Positions 16,624 through 26,096 of a stretch of DNA of 64,000 nt are shown piece by piece. Position 1 is the stretch's first letter. The number at the start of each line of letters is the position of its first letter. This DNA comes from Gordonia hongkongensis (GTDB lineage Bacteria > Actinomycetota > Actinomycetes > Mycobacteriales > Mycobacteriaceae): contig NZ_CP095552.1 in NCBI RefSeq assembly GCF_023078355.1, forward strand, positions 3,844,001 through 3,908,000, given 5' to 3'. The position numbers were made by a program, and so were the translations under genes. Below the pieces are notes generated by a model that worked only from the letters and a program-made list of their open reading frames with translations, did not search any database and was not told the origin of the DNA.

Positions 16624-18483
16624 ATGACCACACCCATGTCCCGGCGGGACCTCGAGTTCCTGCTCTACGAATGGCTCGATGTCGAGGCGCTGACCTCGCG
16701 GGAGCGCTTCTCGGCACACTCGCGGGAGACCTTCGACGCCGTGCTCGAACTCAGCGCCGACATCGCGATGAAGTGCTTCGCACCCGCCAACAAGATCGGC
16801 GACGCCAACGAGCCCTACATCGGCGACGACGGCAAGGTCGTCCTGCCCGACGAGATCGTCGCCGGCCTCACCGAGTACCGCAAGGCCGGTCTCATCTCGG
16901 CCTCCTTCGACGACGAACTCGGCGGCATGCAACTGCCCACCGTCATCCGCCAGGCCTCCGCCGTGTGGTTCCAGGCCGCCAACGCCGCGATGTCGTCGTA
17001 CAACTTCCTCACCGTCGGCAACGCGAACCTGCTGGCCGAGTACGCCACCCCCGAGCAGCGCGACACCTGGGTCCGTCCCCTCGTCGAAGGCCGCTTCTCC
17101 GGCACGATGTGCCTGTCCGAGCCACAGGCCGGCTCGTCGCTGGCCGACATCACCACCAAGGCCGAACCCGCCGGCGACGGCTCCTACCGCATCACCGGCA
17201 CCAAGATGTGGATCTCGGGCGGAGACCACGAACTCACCGAGAACATCGTCCATCTCGTCCTGGCGAAGATCCCCGGCGGCGGCCCCGGCGTCAAGGGCAT
17301 CTCGCTGTTCATCGTGCCCAAATACCTCGCCGACGGAACACGCAACGACGTCGCGCTCGTCGGCCTCAACCACAAGATGGGCAACCGCGCCACCACCAAC
17401 ACCCTGCTCAACTTCGGCGACGGCACCTTCCCCGTCGACTCCACCCAGACGGCTCCCGGCGCTGTGGACGATCAGCCCGCCCGCTCCGCTCCCGGCGCTG
17501 TGGACGATCAGCCCGCTCGCTCCGCTCCCGGCGCTGTCGGCTACCTCGTCGGCGACGAACACCGCGGCCTGTCCTACATGTTCCACATGATGAACGAAGC
17601 GCGCATCGGCGTCGGATTCCTCGCCACCGCACTGGGTTACGCCGGGTACCGGGCCTCCCTCGACTACGCGAAGGTGCGTACGCAGGGCCGACCCGTCGAC
17701 CACAAGGATCCGTCGACCAAACCGGTCCCGATCATCGAACACGCCGACGTGCGTCGGATGCTGCTCGCCCAGAAGTCCTACGTCGAAGGCGCTCTCGCGT
17801 TCGGGTTGTATTGCAGCACCCTCGTCGACGAGGCGGCCACCACGACCGACCCCGCCGAACGCGACCGGCTGAACCTGTTGCTCGAGGTACTCACCCCGAT
17901 CGCGAAGAGCTGGCCCTCCCAGTGGTGTCTCGAGGCGAACAGCCTCGCGATCCAGGTCCACGGCGGATACGGTTACACCCGCGAATTCGACGTCGAGCAG
18001 TACTACCGGGACAACCGGCTCAACCCGATCCACGAAGGCGCCCACGGCATCCACGGCCTGGACCTGCTCGGGCGCAAGGTGATCATGCAGGGCGGGGCCG
18101 GTCTCGCCGCGCTGGCCGAGACGATCGAGGCCACCGTCGCCCGCGCACGGACTGTCGACGGACTCGACACCCTTGCCGACACGCTGCACGCGGTGGTGGA
18201 CCGGCTGGTGAAGGTGACCGCGCACATCTGGTCGGCGGGCGACCCGAAGCTGTCGCTGGCCAACGCCACGATCTACCTGGAGTCGGCCGGCCACATCGTG
18301 ATCGCCTGGATCTGGCTCGAACAACTCCTCGCCGCCGACGGCCGGACCGGTGACTTCTACGACGGCAAACGCGCTGCGGCACAGTATTTCTTCCGGTATG
18401 AACTACCCAAGACCGGCCCACAGCTCGATCTGCTGACCGCACTCGACCGCACCACCCTCGACGTCGAACCGTCCTGGTTCTGA
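16624..18483 (+). CDS. Acyl-CoA dehydrogenase (FadE5-like), with internal tandem repeat
   Basis: 619 residues with GAGGAAG just upstream of the ATG. The dehydrogenase core is clear: YNFLTVGNANLLAEYA, GTMCLSEPQAGSSLADI, TKMWISGGDHEL, then FHMMNEARIGVG and QVHGGYGYTREFDVEQYYRDNR. The extended C-terminus after residue 480 is that of the about 600-residue FadE5 group, which oxidises a broad range of saturated acyl-CoAs in the first step of beta-oxidation. Residues 277-305 are an in-frame tandem repeat (APGAVDDQPARS twice plus a partial copy) inserted just before GYLVGDEHRGLSYM, where relatives have a short loop. It is probably co-transcribed with the SDR gene 65 bp downstream. Confidence 0.9.
   Translation: MTTPMSRRDLEFLLYEWLDVEALTSRERFSAHSRETFDAVLELSADIAMKCFAPANKIGDANEPYIGDDGKVVLPDEIVAGLTEYRKAGLISASFDDELGGMQLPTVIRQASAVWFQAANAAMSSYNFLTVGNANLLAEYATPEQRDTWVRPLVEGRFSGTMCLSEPQAGSSLADITTKAEPAGDGSYRITGTKMWISGGDHELTENIVHLVLAKIPGGGPGVKGISLFIVPKYLADGTRNDVALVGLNHKMGNRATTNTLLNFGDGTFPVDSTQTAPGAVDDQPARSAPGAVDDQPARSAPGAVGYLVGDEHRGLSYMFHMMNEARIGVGFLATALGYAGYRASLDYAKVRTQGRPVDHKDPSTKPVPIIEHADVRRMLLAQKSYVEGALAFGLYCSTLVDEAATTTDPAERDRLNLLLEVLTPIAKSWPSQWCLEANSLAIQVHGGYGYTREFDVEQYYRDNRLNPIHEGAHGIHGLDLLGRKVIMQGGAGLAALAETIEATVARARTVDGLDTLADTLHAVVDRLVKVTAHIWSAGDPKLSLANATIYLESAGHIVIAWIWLEQLLAADGRTGDFYDGKRAAAQYFFRYELPKTGPQLDLLTALDRTTLDVEPSWF
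17452..17537 (+). repeat. 36-bp tandem repeat inside the acyl-CoA dehydrogenase gene
   Basis: Two full copies (17452-17487, 17488-17523; one C/T difference) and a 14-bp partial copy. The unit starts GCTCCCGGCGCTGT and keeps the reading frame, adding 12 residues per copy. Its GCTCCCGG character is like intergenic elements of this genome, suggesting that a short repeat invaded the gene. Confidence 0.85.
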
Positions 18484-18548
18484 CACCGATTCCGACTCGA
18501 CCGGCGCCCCGCGTCGGTCACCGTGCTGAGTACTCAAGGGAGACAACG

Positions 18549-19310
18549 ATGTCCGTGATGGATCTGTTCGACACCACCGGCAAGGTGGTCATCGTGACCG
18601 GCGCCTCGTCCGGGCTGGGGGTCTCGTTCGCCCGCGGTTTCGCCGAAGCGGGCGCGGATGTCGTACTCGCCGCGCGCCGGGCGGAGAAGCTCGCCGACAC
18701 CGCTGCCGCCGTCGAGGAACTCGGCCGCAAGGCGCTGGTGGTCCCCGCCGATGTCGCCGACCCCGAGCAGTGTCAGCGGGTCGTCGACGCCGCGATGGAG
18801 ACCTTCGGCAAGGTCGACGTGCTCATCAACAACGCCGGCGTCGGGACCGCGTACCCGGCGACCCGCGAGACCCCCGAACAGTTCCGCGGCGTCATCGACG
18901 TCAACCTGAACGGCTCCTACTGGATGGCCCAGGCCTGCGGGCGGGTGATGCAACCGGGTAGCTCGATCATCAACATCTCGTCGATCCTCGGCATCACCAC
19001 CGCCGGGCTGCCGCAGGCGGCGTACGCCGCGAGCAAGGCCGGCGTCATCGGCCTCACCCGCGACCTGGCCCAGCAATGGGGCGCGCGCAAGGGCATTCGC
19101 GTCAACGCCATCGCCCCCGGGTTCTTCGAGAGCGAGATGACCGACACCTACCAACCGGGATATCTCGACTCCCAGATGCCCCGGGTACTCCTCGGCCGGA
19201 CCGGACACGGCGAGGAACTCGCCGCCACCGCGATCTGGTTGTCCTCGGCCGCAGCCGGATACGTCACCGGCCAGACGCTGCCCGTCGACGGCGGCATCAC
19301 CGTCACCTAG
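18549..19310 (+). CDS. Classical SDR oxidoreductase
   Basis: 253 residues; AAGGGAGA precedes the ATG. Classical SDR motifs are present: VVIVTGASSGLGVSFARGF (TGxxxGxG cofactor site), NNAGVG, a catalytic Ser in IINISSILG, and YAASKAGVIGLTRDLAQQ (YxxxK). The end VTGQTLPVDGGITVT is typical of the FabG-like group. It follows the acyl-CoA dehydrogenase and may act as a 3-hydroxyacyl-CoA dehydrogenase or reductase in the same pathway; that pairing is inferred from position. Confidence 0.9.
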   Translation: MSVMDLFDTTGKVVIVTGASSGLGVSFARGFAEAGADVVLAARRAEKLADTAAAVEELGRKALVVPADVADPEQCQRVVDAAMETFGKVDVLINNAGVGTAYPATRETPEQFRGVIDVNLNGSYWMAQACGRVMQPGSSIINISSILGITTAGLPQAAYAASKAGVIGLTRDLAQQWGARKGIRVNAIAPGFFESEMTDTYQPGYLDSQMPRVLLGRTGHGEELAATAIWLSSAAAGYVTGQTLPVDGGITVT

Positions 19311-19341
19311 CATCGGGGAATCCACCCCTAGACTGGCGGCA

Positions 19342-19860
19342 ATGGAGCCCTCATCTGATCCGACCGTGCCGGTGCACCCGACCCTGCGTGACCCGGTCAA
19401 CAGTGTCGATCCACGCGCCAAGACCCTGTGGCGCATCGGCCCGCTCGTCCTCGGGGTCCTGGGCGTGGTCGCCGCCGTCGTGGTGGCCGTCGTCGTCGAC
19501 CAGACGCGATGGATCGCGGTGTTCGCCGCGGTCGCGGTGGTCGTCGTGACCGTCGCCTGGGTCGCGGTTGTTCCGCAGTGGCGCTACCGCTTTCACCGCT
19601 GGGAGGTCAGTGACGACGCGGTGTACTCGCAATCGGGCTGGTTCGTCCGGCACCGCGTGATCATCCCGATCGCCCGGATCCAGGTGGTCGACACCGAGGC
19701 CGGGCCGATCGAACAGTTCCTCGGGCTGGCGACCCTCACCGTGACCACGGCGTCGTCGGCCGGGACGATCCACATCGCCGGTCTCGACGCGGAGGTCGCA
19801 CGGACGACCGCCGCCGATCTGACCATCCGCACACAGGCTTTCACCGATGACGCGACCTGA
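19342..19860 (+). CDS. Bacterial PH-domain membrane protein (YdbS-like)
   Basis: 172 residues. Two membrane helices (about 37-53 and 58-78: GPLVLGVLGVVAAVVVAVVV and WIAVFAAVAVVVVTVAWVAV) are followed by one bPH2/DUF304 domain (about 85-165) with YRFHRWEVSDDAVYSQSGWFVRH and PIARIQVVDTEAGPIEQFLG. This is the YdbS family. Its 3' end overlaps the next gene (14 bp), a YdbT-like protein; the YdbS/YdbT pair is conserved in many Gram-positive bacteria and is associated with envelope stress or lantibiotic protection in Bacillus. Confidence 0.85.
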   Translation: MEPSSDPTVPVHPTLRDPVNSVDPRAKTLWRIGPLVLGVLGVVAAVVVAVVVDQTRWIAVFAAVAVVVVTVAWVAVVPQWRYRFHRWEVSDDAVYSQSGWFVRHRVIIPIARIQVVDTEAGPIEQFLGLATLTVTTASSAGTIHIAGLDAEVARTTAADLTIRTQAFTDDAT

Positions 19861-21355
19861 GCCGTTCGCCGTCGACGGGCCGGACGACTGGCACCGGTTG
19901 TCGCCGTGGATGATGGCCGTCAAACCCGTCGAGCTCCTGCCCTCACTGATCCCGGTCGTGATCGCGCTGGTCTTCGCCGGCTCGGGCGCGCCGCTGTTCA
20001 CCCTGATCGCCACCGCGGTCATGGTGCCGTTCGTGACGGTGGTGCCCTGGCTGACCACGCGCTACCAGGTCACCGATGAGCACGTCCGGGTGCGCAGCGG
20101 GCTCGTCACACGCAAGGTCGCGACCGCGCGCCGGGACCGCATCCGCAGCGTCGACCTCACCGCGTCCCCGGTTCACCGCGTGCTGAAACTGCAGAAGGTC
20201 AAGATCGGCACCGGAGGGGACGACGAGTCGTCGGCGGTCGTCCTCACCGCACTCACCGTCGACGAGGCGCGGGCGCTGCACGACAATCTGATGGCCACGC
20301 GCACCCTGCGGGGACCGTCGGCGCCCGCCGGCACCGACCCCGACGACCCGACCGCCCCGGTGGCGGCCGAGGACCCCACGGTCCTGGCACGGTTCCAGAC
20401 CTCGTGGCTGCGCTACTCCCCCTTCTCCGTCGCCGGGCTCGCACTGGCCGCGGGCGCCGCCGGCCTCGCCGCGCAGATCGCCAACGACGCCGGGGTTTTC
20501 GCGGAGGGGATCGGATTCGCGCGCGACGCCGTCGACTCCATCCGCGAGACCGCGATCGGACTCGTCGTGCTGGGTGCCTGTCTGCTCGTGATCGTCGTCG
20601 GCGGAATCCTGTCCGTCCTGGGGTACGTCCTGAACTACTGGAACTTCCGGCTCCTCCGCTCCCCCGACGGGACCCTGCGCACCGAACGCGGACTGCTGAC
20701 CACCAACGCGATCAGCTTCGACGAACGGCGCATCCGCGGCAGTCACCTCACCGAGCCGGTCCTCATGCGCCCACTCAAAGGCGCTCGCCTGCAGGCGATC
20801 GCCACCGGCAGCACCAAGCACCCGCTATTGCTCCCACCGGCACCGATCGACGAGGCGATGCGGGTCGCCGGTCTGGTCACCGACGAACGCACCGAGCTCA
20901 CCACGCCGCTCGTCGGACACGGCGTCACCGCCGGGCGACGTCGGATCAACCGCGGATTCCTGTCCGGCGCAGTCGTGTTCGTCGCCATCGGCGTCGCGAT
21001 ACTCACGCACGCCCTCCCGACGCCATGGCTGGCGGTGGGGGTCGTCGCCGTTCTCGGCTCGACCGCGCTCGGTGTCGTCCGCGCCCGGCACCTCGGGCAT
21101 CGACTGACCTCTCGCTCGGTGGTCATCGCACCGCCGAGCGTCGCGCGGCAACGCATCGTCGTCGACCGGGACGGTGTGATCGGCTGGGCCAGCCGTACGT
21201 CGCTCTTCCAGCGCCGGGCGGGCGTCACCACACTCATCCTCGCCACCGCGGCGGGCGCCGAGCACTACCCTCTCGTCGACGTCGACGAGGAGACCGCGGC
21301 CGGCGTCGCCCGTGATGTCTCGCCCGACTGGATCCGCCCGTTCCTCGTGCCCTGA
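19847..21355 (+). CDS. Bacterial PH-domain membrane protein (YdbT-like)
   Basis: 502 residues starting inside the YdbS-like gene. It contains three bPH2 (DUF304) modules alternating with membrane helices: about 65-140 (TRYQVTDEHVRVRSGLVTRK), about 260-350 (NYWNFRLLRSPDGTLRTERG), and about 405-500 (ARHLGHRLTSRSVVIAPPS). This matches the YdbT family, partner of YdbS. A polar linker (residues about 150-175) is Asp/Pro-rich. Role probably in the envelope; mechanism unknown. Confidence 0.85.
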   Translation: MTRPEPFAVDGPDDWHRLSPWMMAVKPVELLPSLIPVVIALVFAGSGAPLFTLIATAVMVPFVTVVPWLTTRYQVTDEHVRVRSGLVTRKVATARRDRIRSVDLTASPVHRVLKLQKVKIGTGGDDESSAVVLTALTVDEARALHDNLMATRTLRGPSAPAGTDPDDPTAPVAAEDPTVLARFQTSWLRYSPFSVAGLALAAGAAGLAAQIANDAGVFAEGIGFARDAVDSIRETAIGLVVLGACLLVIVVGGILSVLGYVLNYWNFRLLRSPDGTLRTERGLLTTNAISFDERRIRGSHLTEPVLMRPLKGARLQAIATGSTKHPLLLPPAPIDEAMRVAGLVTDERTELTTPLVGHGVTAGRRRINRGFLSGAVVFVAIGVAILTHALPTPWLAVGVVAVLGSTALGVVRARHLGHRLTSRSVVIAPPSVARQRIVVDRDGVIGWASRTSLFQRRAGVTTLILATAAGAEHYPLVDVDEETAAGVARDVSPDWIRPFLVP

Positions 21356-21380
21356 CGACACCCGTTCAGGTCAGGGTCGT

Positions 21381-22828
21381 TCAGGTCAGGGGCAGGCCGA
21401 CGGCGGCGGCGAGCAGGCCGAGCACCGCGCAGATGCCGAGGGTCCGGAGCACCGACTGCTTGAGCGGATAGATCAGGACGAAGGCGATCACGGTGATCAC
21501 CACGGCCAACGGACGCAGGGTGTCGAGATGCGGGACCGCGAGGTGCAACGGCCCGGCGGTGACGACCGTGGTGTCCCGGAACAGCGTGTGCAGTGCGAAG
21601 TACATTGCGAGATTGGCTATCACGCCGACCACCGCGGCGGTGACGCCGTTCAGCGCGGACGTCAGATGCCGGTTGTTGCGGAGCTTCTCGATGAACGGCG
21701 CGCCGAGGAAGATGAACACGAAACTCGGCACGAACGTGACCCAGGTGGTCAGGAGTGCGCCGATGGTCGCCGCGACCCAGGGGTCGAGACCGCCCGGATC
21801 GCGATAGGCGCCGAGGAACGCGACGAACTGGACGACCATGATGAGAGGGCCGGGGTCGTCTCGGCGAGTCCGAGTCCCCGGACCATCTCACCCGGCGTGA
21901 CCCAGCCGTAGACCTCGACCGCCTGCTGGGCGATGTAGGCCAGGACGGCGTAGGCGCCGCCGAAGGTGATGAGGGCGGTCCACGTGAAGAACGTGCCCTG
22001 CTGGGTGAACACACTGCCCGTCCCCGTGGTCGCCACGACGATGCCCATCGGGATGATCCAGGCCAGCGCACCGACACCGAGCACCAACCCGGCGCGACGC
22101 CAGCTCGGGGATGCCGTGTGGATCGCGTCGTCGGCGATGATCGGCGCGGGCCCGTCGTCGGCGACCTCCTTCTGGGCGGCGACGACACGGCGGCCGGTCA
22201 GCCAGCCCAGGACGCCGGCCACGGCGATGACGATCGGGAACGGGACGGCGAAGACCGCCAGGGCGATGAACGCGGCGACCGCGATCGCGATCTGCACCGG
22301 CCCGGTGAGCGCCCGTTTGCTCACCCGCGTGACCGCCTGGGCGACGATGGCGAGCACCGCGGGGCCGATGCCGGCGAACAGGGCCGCCACGATGGTCGTC
22401 GCGCCGAAGGCGACGTAGATCGCCGACAGCCCGAGTATCGCGATCACCCCGGGCAGGACGAACAGGATGCCCGCGATCAGCCCACCGGCGGTTCCGTTGA
22501 GCAGCCAACCCACGTAGATGGCCAATTGCTGGGCTTCGGGCCCGGGCAGCAGCATGCAGTAGTTGAGGGCATGGAGAAACCGGCGCTGGCCGATCCAGCG
22601 CCGGTCGTCGACCAGTGCCCGCTGCATCACCGCTATCTGACCCGCGGGACCCCCGAAGGTCTGCAGCGAGATCAGGAACCACGCGCGGGTCGCGGTCCGC
22701 AGCGAGACCCCCGCGGTCGGGTCGACGTGGTCACCCGACTCGACGGCCGCCGTCCCTTCGGTCTCCGGCGGACCGTCCGCACGTCTCGACGCATCCGAAC
22801 TCCCGGGTCGACCGGATCTCTCCGACAT
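21381..22828 (-). pseudogene. chrA: Chromate transporter ChrA, frameshifted
   Basis: The N-terminal frame from 22828 gives the CHR-family motifs FGGPAGQIAVMQR and LNYCMLLPGPEAQQLAIYVGWLLNG, several helices, then FGGAYAVLAYIAQQAVEVYGW and GLAETTPA, where the frame breaks at about 21847-21855. The second frame resumes IMVVQFVAFLGAYRDPGG and runs to 21381. The family motif ETTPGPLIMV is restored by adding one G (GG to GGG). Together the parts give a normal two-CHR-domain protein that exports chromate. It is divergent from a chrB remnant. Either a sequencing indel or a decaying gene. Confidence 0.88.
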
Positions 22829-22899
22829 CACCACTCGCACCCCTTCCACCACGCACCAACGTGCCCACGTCGCCGCGGTCGTGCGGCTCCCAGCAGATG

Positions 22900-23407
22900 C
22901 AACCACGAGGTCGGGTCGGCCGCGCCCACCAACCCGGCCGAGTTCGAACGCATCCGCGCCGAACTCCAGTCGGCCCGCGAAGCCGAGTACGCGGACATAG
23001 TCGACGAGGCGCAGCAGGCGGAAGACCATGCCGACCCCGCGAAACAGCTCGGCGTCCTACGTCGCAGGTTCCGTGAGATCACCCGACGGGACCACTTTCC
23101 GACAGAGTCGCGCGAGACCGCCCGACAAGCACTTCGCACACTGGCCGACCGACTCCTCGAGACCGAACCGGCGAGGCCGTCGTGAGGTGGGCGACCCGGT
23201 CTTGTGGGCGATCGCAGAGATCATCCACGAAGCCGACATCGAAGACGACCGCTACGACGCTCCGGAAGCGCCGGGCCTCGATGTCGTGTTGCGCGGCCTC
23301 TCCCTCATCGGCGACGACGAACACACGCTGTCGGTCTCGGATGCGTTTTCGACGGTTTGCACGAGTACTTTCGCCAACGCACCCTCACCGGCCGCGAACC
23401 GTCGTAG
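22900..23407 (+). pseudogene. chrB: ChrB (chromate resistance) remnant, 5'-truncated and frameshifted
   Basis: Three pieces of one ChrB-like protein are visible in order. Piece 1 (about 22930-23185) gives AEFERIRAELQSAREAEYADI and ends LLETEPARPS-stop. Piece 2 (about 23187-23338, another frame) gives GDPVLWAIAEIIHEADIEDD and RYDAPEAPGLDVVLRGLSLI. Piece 3 (about 23340-23407, third frame) gives VFDGLHEYFRQRTLTGREPS. The N-terminal third has been lost: the divergent chrA starts at 22828 and no ChrB-like sequence precedes piece 1. Unlike the other broken genes here this one cannot be repaired with a single base, so it is a real pseudogene. Confidence 0.75.
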
Positions 23408-23468
23408 GCAACCGCGGGGCGCGTCGGAGCACCCCGTGAGACGATTCGCCAAAACCGTCCGACCCACT

Positions 23469-23511
23469 TTGACGCTGTGGTAGACATCACAGCAGATTAG
23501 TCAACGCTGAC
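23469..23511 (+). promoter_or_regulatory. Promoter with two dyads before the Tat-exported FAD enzyme
   Basis: A TTGACG -35 candidate (23469-23474) and CAGATT/TAGTCA -10 region flank GCTGTG-N8-CACAGC (23474-23493). A second dyad AGTCA-N4-TGACT follows at 23498-23511. Both lie where a repressor would block transcription of the FAD gene. The TetR-type gene directly downstream of that gene is the natural candidate. Confidence 0.5.
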
Positions 23512-23550
23512 TGTTCTCCATCGCCGCGGACAGTCGTCGACAAAGGGGTC

Positions 23551-25389
23551 ATGGGGATGTCGGACGCCACTTTTACTTCGAACAGCAACTCGCCGAACAG
23601 CTTTCCGCGCCGGTCCATGCTGCGCGGATCGGCTGCCGCCGCAGTCCTGGCCGGTACCGCAGTGGCCCTACCGGGCGTCACGGTCCCCTCGGCGCGGGCG
23701 GTGCCCCGCTCCGGCGCCGGCCGCGGCCGCGACGTCGCGATCTTCGGCGGCGGGATGGCCGGCTTGTCCGCCGCGCACGAACTCGTCGAGCGCGGCTTCG
23801 GGGTCACGGTCTACGAGCCGTCGCGCCTCGGCGGCAAGGCCTACAGCCACGACGTCCCCGGCACCGCACGGGGTGGTCGCCTCGCACTCCCCGGCGAGCA
23901 CGGTTTCCGGTTCTTCCCGGGTTGCTACCAGCACGTGCCGGACACCATGGAGCGAATCCCCGTCGGCAACAGCAACGTTCGTGACCGTCACCTCATCGAC
24001 GTCGAGTCGGCGGTCATCGCCTTCGACGACGCCGGGTATGCCCCGACCACCGCTCCGGCATCGATCATGGGTTTCGTCCAGCACGCGAACGAGATCGTGA
24101 CGCTGGACAACCTGCGCAACGCGTTCATGACCGGACTCAAGTTCGTCGTCGATGTGCCGCCTCCCGAACTCGCGTTCTTCGTCACCCGCGAGCTGATCAT
24201 CGCGACCAGTTGCACCGAACGTCGAATCGGCCAGTGGGAGAATCAGTCCTGGATGCAGTTCGTGAAGTCCAAGGGCAAGTCACGGGCGTATCAGCGATAT
24301 CTCGTAGGCGCCCTCACGCGAGCGCTTGTCGCCGCGAAACCCGACACCGCCTCGGCACGGACCATCGGCCAGATCGGACTGGCACTGGCCACGTCGGCGA
24401 CCGGATTGATCAGCGGATACGACGCCGGGCTCGTGCACGGCGGCGTCGACCGAATCCTCAACCGCCCCACCAACCATGCGTGGATCGACCCGTGGGTGGC
24501 CCACCTCCGCGGTCGCGGCGTCCGCTTCGAGATGGGGACCGGCCTGGCGCGACTGAATCTGGCGCGCGGCCGGATCAGTGGAGCGCAACTCACCTCCGGC
24601 GCTCCGGTCGATGCCGATTGGTATGTCGCCGCGATGCCCATCGATCGCCTCCGTCCGTTGTTGTCGCCCGAGTTGGTCACGGCCGACCCGTCGCTGGCCG
24701 GTATCCACGCTCTCAAGGACGACTGGATGGTCGGCATCCAGTACTTCCTGTCCCGGCGCGCCGACATGCCGCCGAGCCACATCGCCGCGCTGGGTACCCC
24801 CTGGGCTCTGACCGGCCTGTTCCAGGCCCGCCCCTGGAACGTCGACTTCGCGCGCACCTACGGTGACGGCCGGGTGAAAGATTGTCTGTCCATTGACATC
24901 TCGGAGTGGGAGAAGCCAGGCATCCTCTACGGCAAACCCGCCAAACAGTGCACCCGGCAAGAGATCGCGCGGGAAGTGTGGGCCCAGATGAGCCGAGCGA
25001 TGAACTCGGGGGCCCGGAAGCTCCTGCGTTCGGAGGAGATCGTCACCTGGTCCCTCGACCCCGGGATCACCTGGTCGCCGTCCATCGCCAACGCCACACC
25101 GCTCATGGTCAACACCGCCGGCTCGTACAAGAACCGGCCGAACGCCTACACGTCGATTCCGAATCTGTTCATCGGCGGCGACCATGTCCGGAGCAACATC
25201 GATCTCGCGACGATGGAGGGCGCCAACGAATCCGGCCGTCGGGTGACCAACGCGATCATCGCCGCGGCCGACAGCCCCGCCCGCGCGGCGACCGTCTTCC
25301 CGCTCTGGGAGCTGCCGATGCTCGAGCCGCTGAAACAGATCGACCGCGATCGCTACCGCGCGGGCCTCCCGCACATCCTCGACGTGTGA
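23551..25389 (+). CDS. Tat-exported FAD-dependent amine-oxidase-like oxidoreductase
   Basis: 612 residues; AAAGGGG precedes the ATG. A twin-arginine signal peptide (FPRRSMLRGSAAAAVLAG, then VPSARAVP) indicates export of a folded cofactor-loaded enzyme. The mature protein begins with a GxGxxG-type FAD site (VAIFGGGMAGLSAAHELVERG), then YEPSRLGGKAYS, and ends with the FAD-binding LFIGGDHVRSNIDLATMEGA segment, as in phytoene-desaturase/hydroxysqualene dehydroxylase-like proteins. Family members desaturate or dehydroxylate isoprenoids; the actual substrate is unknown. The TetR gene starts 42 bp downstream. Confidence 0.85.
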   Translation: MGMSDATFTSNSNSPNSFPRRSMLRGSAAAAVLAGTAVALPGVTVPSARAVPRSGAGRGRDVAIFGGGMAGLSAAHELVERGFGVTVYEPSRLGGKAYSHDVPGTARGGRLALPGEHGFRFFPGCYQHVPDTMERIPVGNSNVRDRHLIDVESAVIAFDDAGYAPTTAPASIMGFVQHANEIVTLDNLRNAFMTGLKFVVDVPPPELAFFVTRELIIATSCTERRIGQWENQSWMQFVKSKGKSRAYQRYLVGALTRALVAAKPDTASARTIGQIGLALATSATGLISGYDAGLVHGGVDRILNRPTNHAWIDPWVAHLRGRGVRFEMGTGLARLNLARGRISGAQLTSGAPVDADWYVAAMPIDRLRPLLSPELVTADPSLAGIHALKDDWMVGIQYFLSRRADMPPSHIAALGTPWALTGLFQARPWNVDFARTYGDGRVKDCLSIDISEWEKPGILYGKPAKQCTRQEIAREVWAQMSRAMNSGARKLLRSEEIVTWSLDPGITWSPSIANATPLMVNTAGSYKNRPNAYTSIPNLFIGGDHVRSNIDLATMEGANESGRRVTNAIIAAADSPARAATVFPLWELPMLEPLKQIDRDRYRAGLPHILDV

Positions 25390-25430
25390 GGCCGCGGGTC
25401 ATCCGCGCCGCGCCGAACTACGATCCTCGT

Positions 25431-26096
25431 GTGACCACCTCTCCCGGCGCCCCGCGCGCGCGGCAGCAACGCAGCGGGGTCACGCAGACCCGCATTCTCG
25501 ATGCCGCGATCCGAGTCCTCGTCGATCGCGGGTACGCCGCCGCGAGTACGGTCGCCATCCAGAACGAGGCGGGCGTGAGCCGGGGCCGGTTGTTGCACCA
25601 CTACCCGTCGCGGGACGTCCTGCTGATGGCGGCCGTCGGACACCTCGCCCGCACCCGCATCGCCGAACTGCCCAGCCACGTCGAGTGGCCGACCGATCCG
25701 GTCGAGCGCATCGCGCTGGCCACCGATGTCGGCTGGTCGACGTTCCACCAGCCGTACTTCGTCGCGTCGATGGAGTTGTGGGTCGCGGCGCGGACGAATG
25801 CCAATCTGCGGACGGCATTGCTCCCCACCGAACGCGAGATCGGCCAGACCGTCCGGCGCGCGGTCGCCGGGTTCCTCGGTCCCGAGCTGACCGCGTCACC
25901 GCGATACGCCGCCCTCTACCCGCTGCTCCTGACGAGCATGCGCGGCGCGGCGACCACCTACCTCATCGACCGGCGCGACCCGCTGACCGACCCGCATCTC
26001 CCGCTGTGGCGAGACCTGACGCGCACCTACCTCCTCGGTGACGCCGGGTCCGCGGACCCCAGCGACTCGAGCAGACGGTCGACGAACGGAACCTGA
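25431..26096 (+). CDS. TetR/AcrR-family regulator
   Basis: 221 residues from a GTG at 25431. The N-terminal helix-turn-helix is clear: TQTRILDAAIRVLVDRGYAA, then STVAIQNEAGVSRGRLLHHY (recognition helix), then PSRDVLLMAAVGHL. The rest is an all-helical ligand domain of normal length. It follows the Tat-exported FAD enzyme closely, so it probably autoregulates that operon through the dyads at 23474-23511. Its 3' end overlaps the convergent Nudix gene by 70 bp. Ligand unknown. Confidence 0.88.
   Translation: MTTSPGAPRARQQRSGVTQTRILDAAIRVLVDRGYAAASTVAIQNEAGVSRGRLLHHYPSRDVLLMAAVGHLARTRIAELPSHVEWPTDPVERIALATDVGWSTFHQPYFVASMELWVAARTNANLRTALLPTEREIGQTVRRAVAGFLGPELTASPRYAALYPLLLTSMRGAATTYLIDRRDPLTDPHLPLWRDLTRTYLLGDAGSADPSDSSRRSTNGT

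Noticed and set aside
15421..18324. Very long minus-strand open frame (967 codons) opposite the LuxR-type and acyl-CoA dehydrogenase genes
   Set aside because: It is a GC-skew shadow: its composition is Val/Gly/Asp/Arg-rich without any family motif, while the plus strand encodes two clear families.
22118..22870. Plus-strand coding of the region opposite chrA as the missing chrB 5' part
   Set aside because: No ChrB-like sequence is readable there in any plus frame; it is antisense to chrA.
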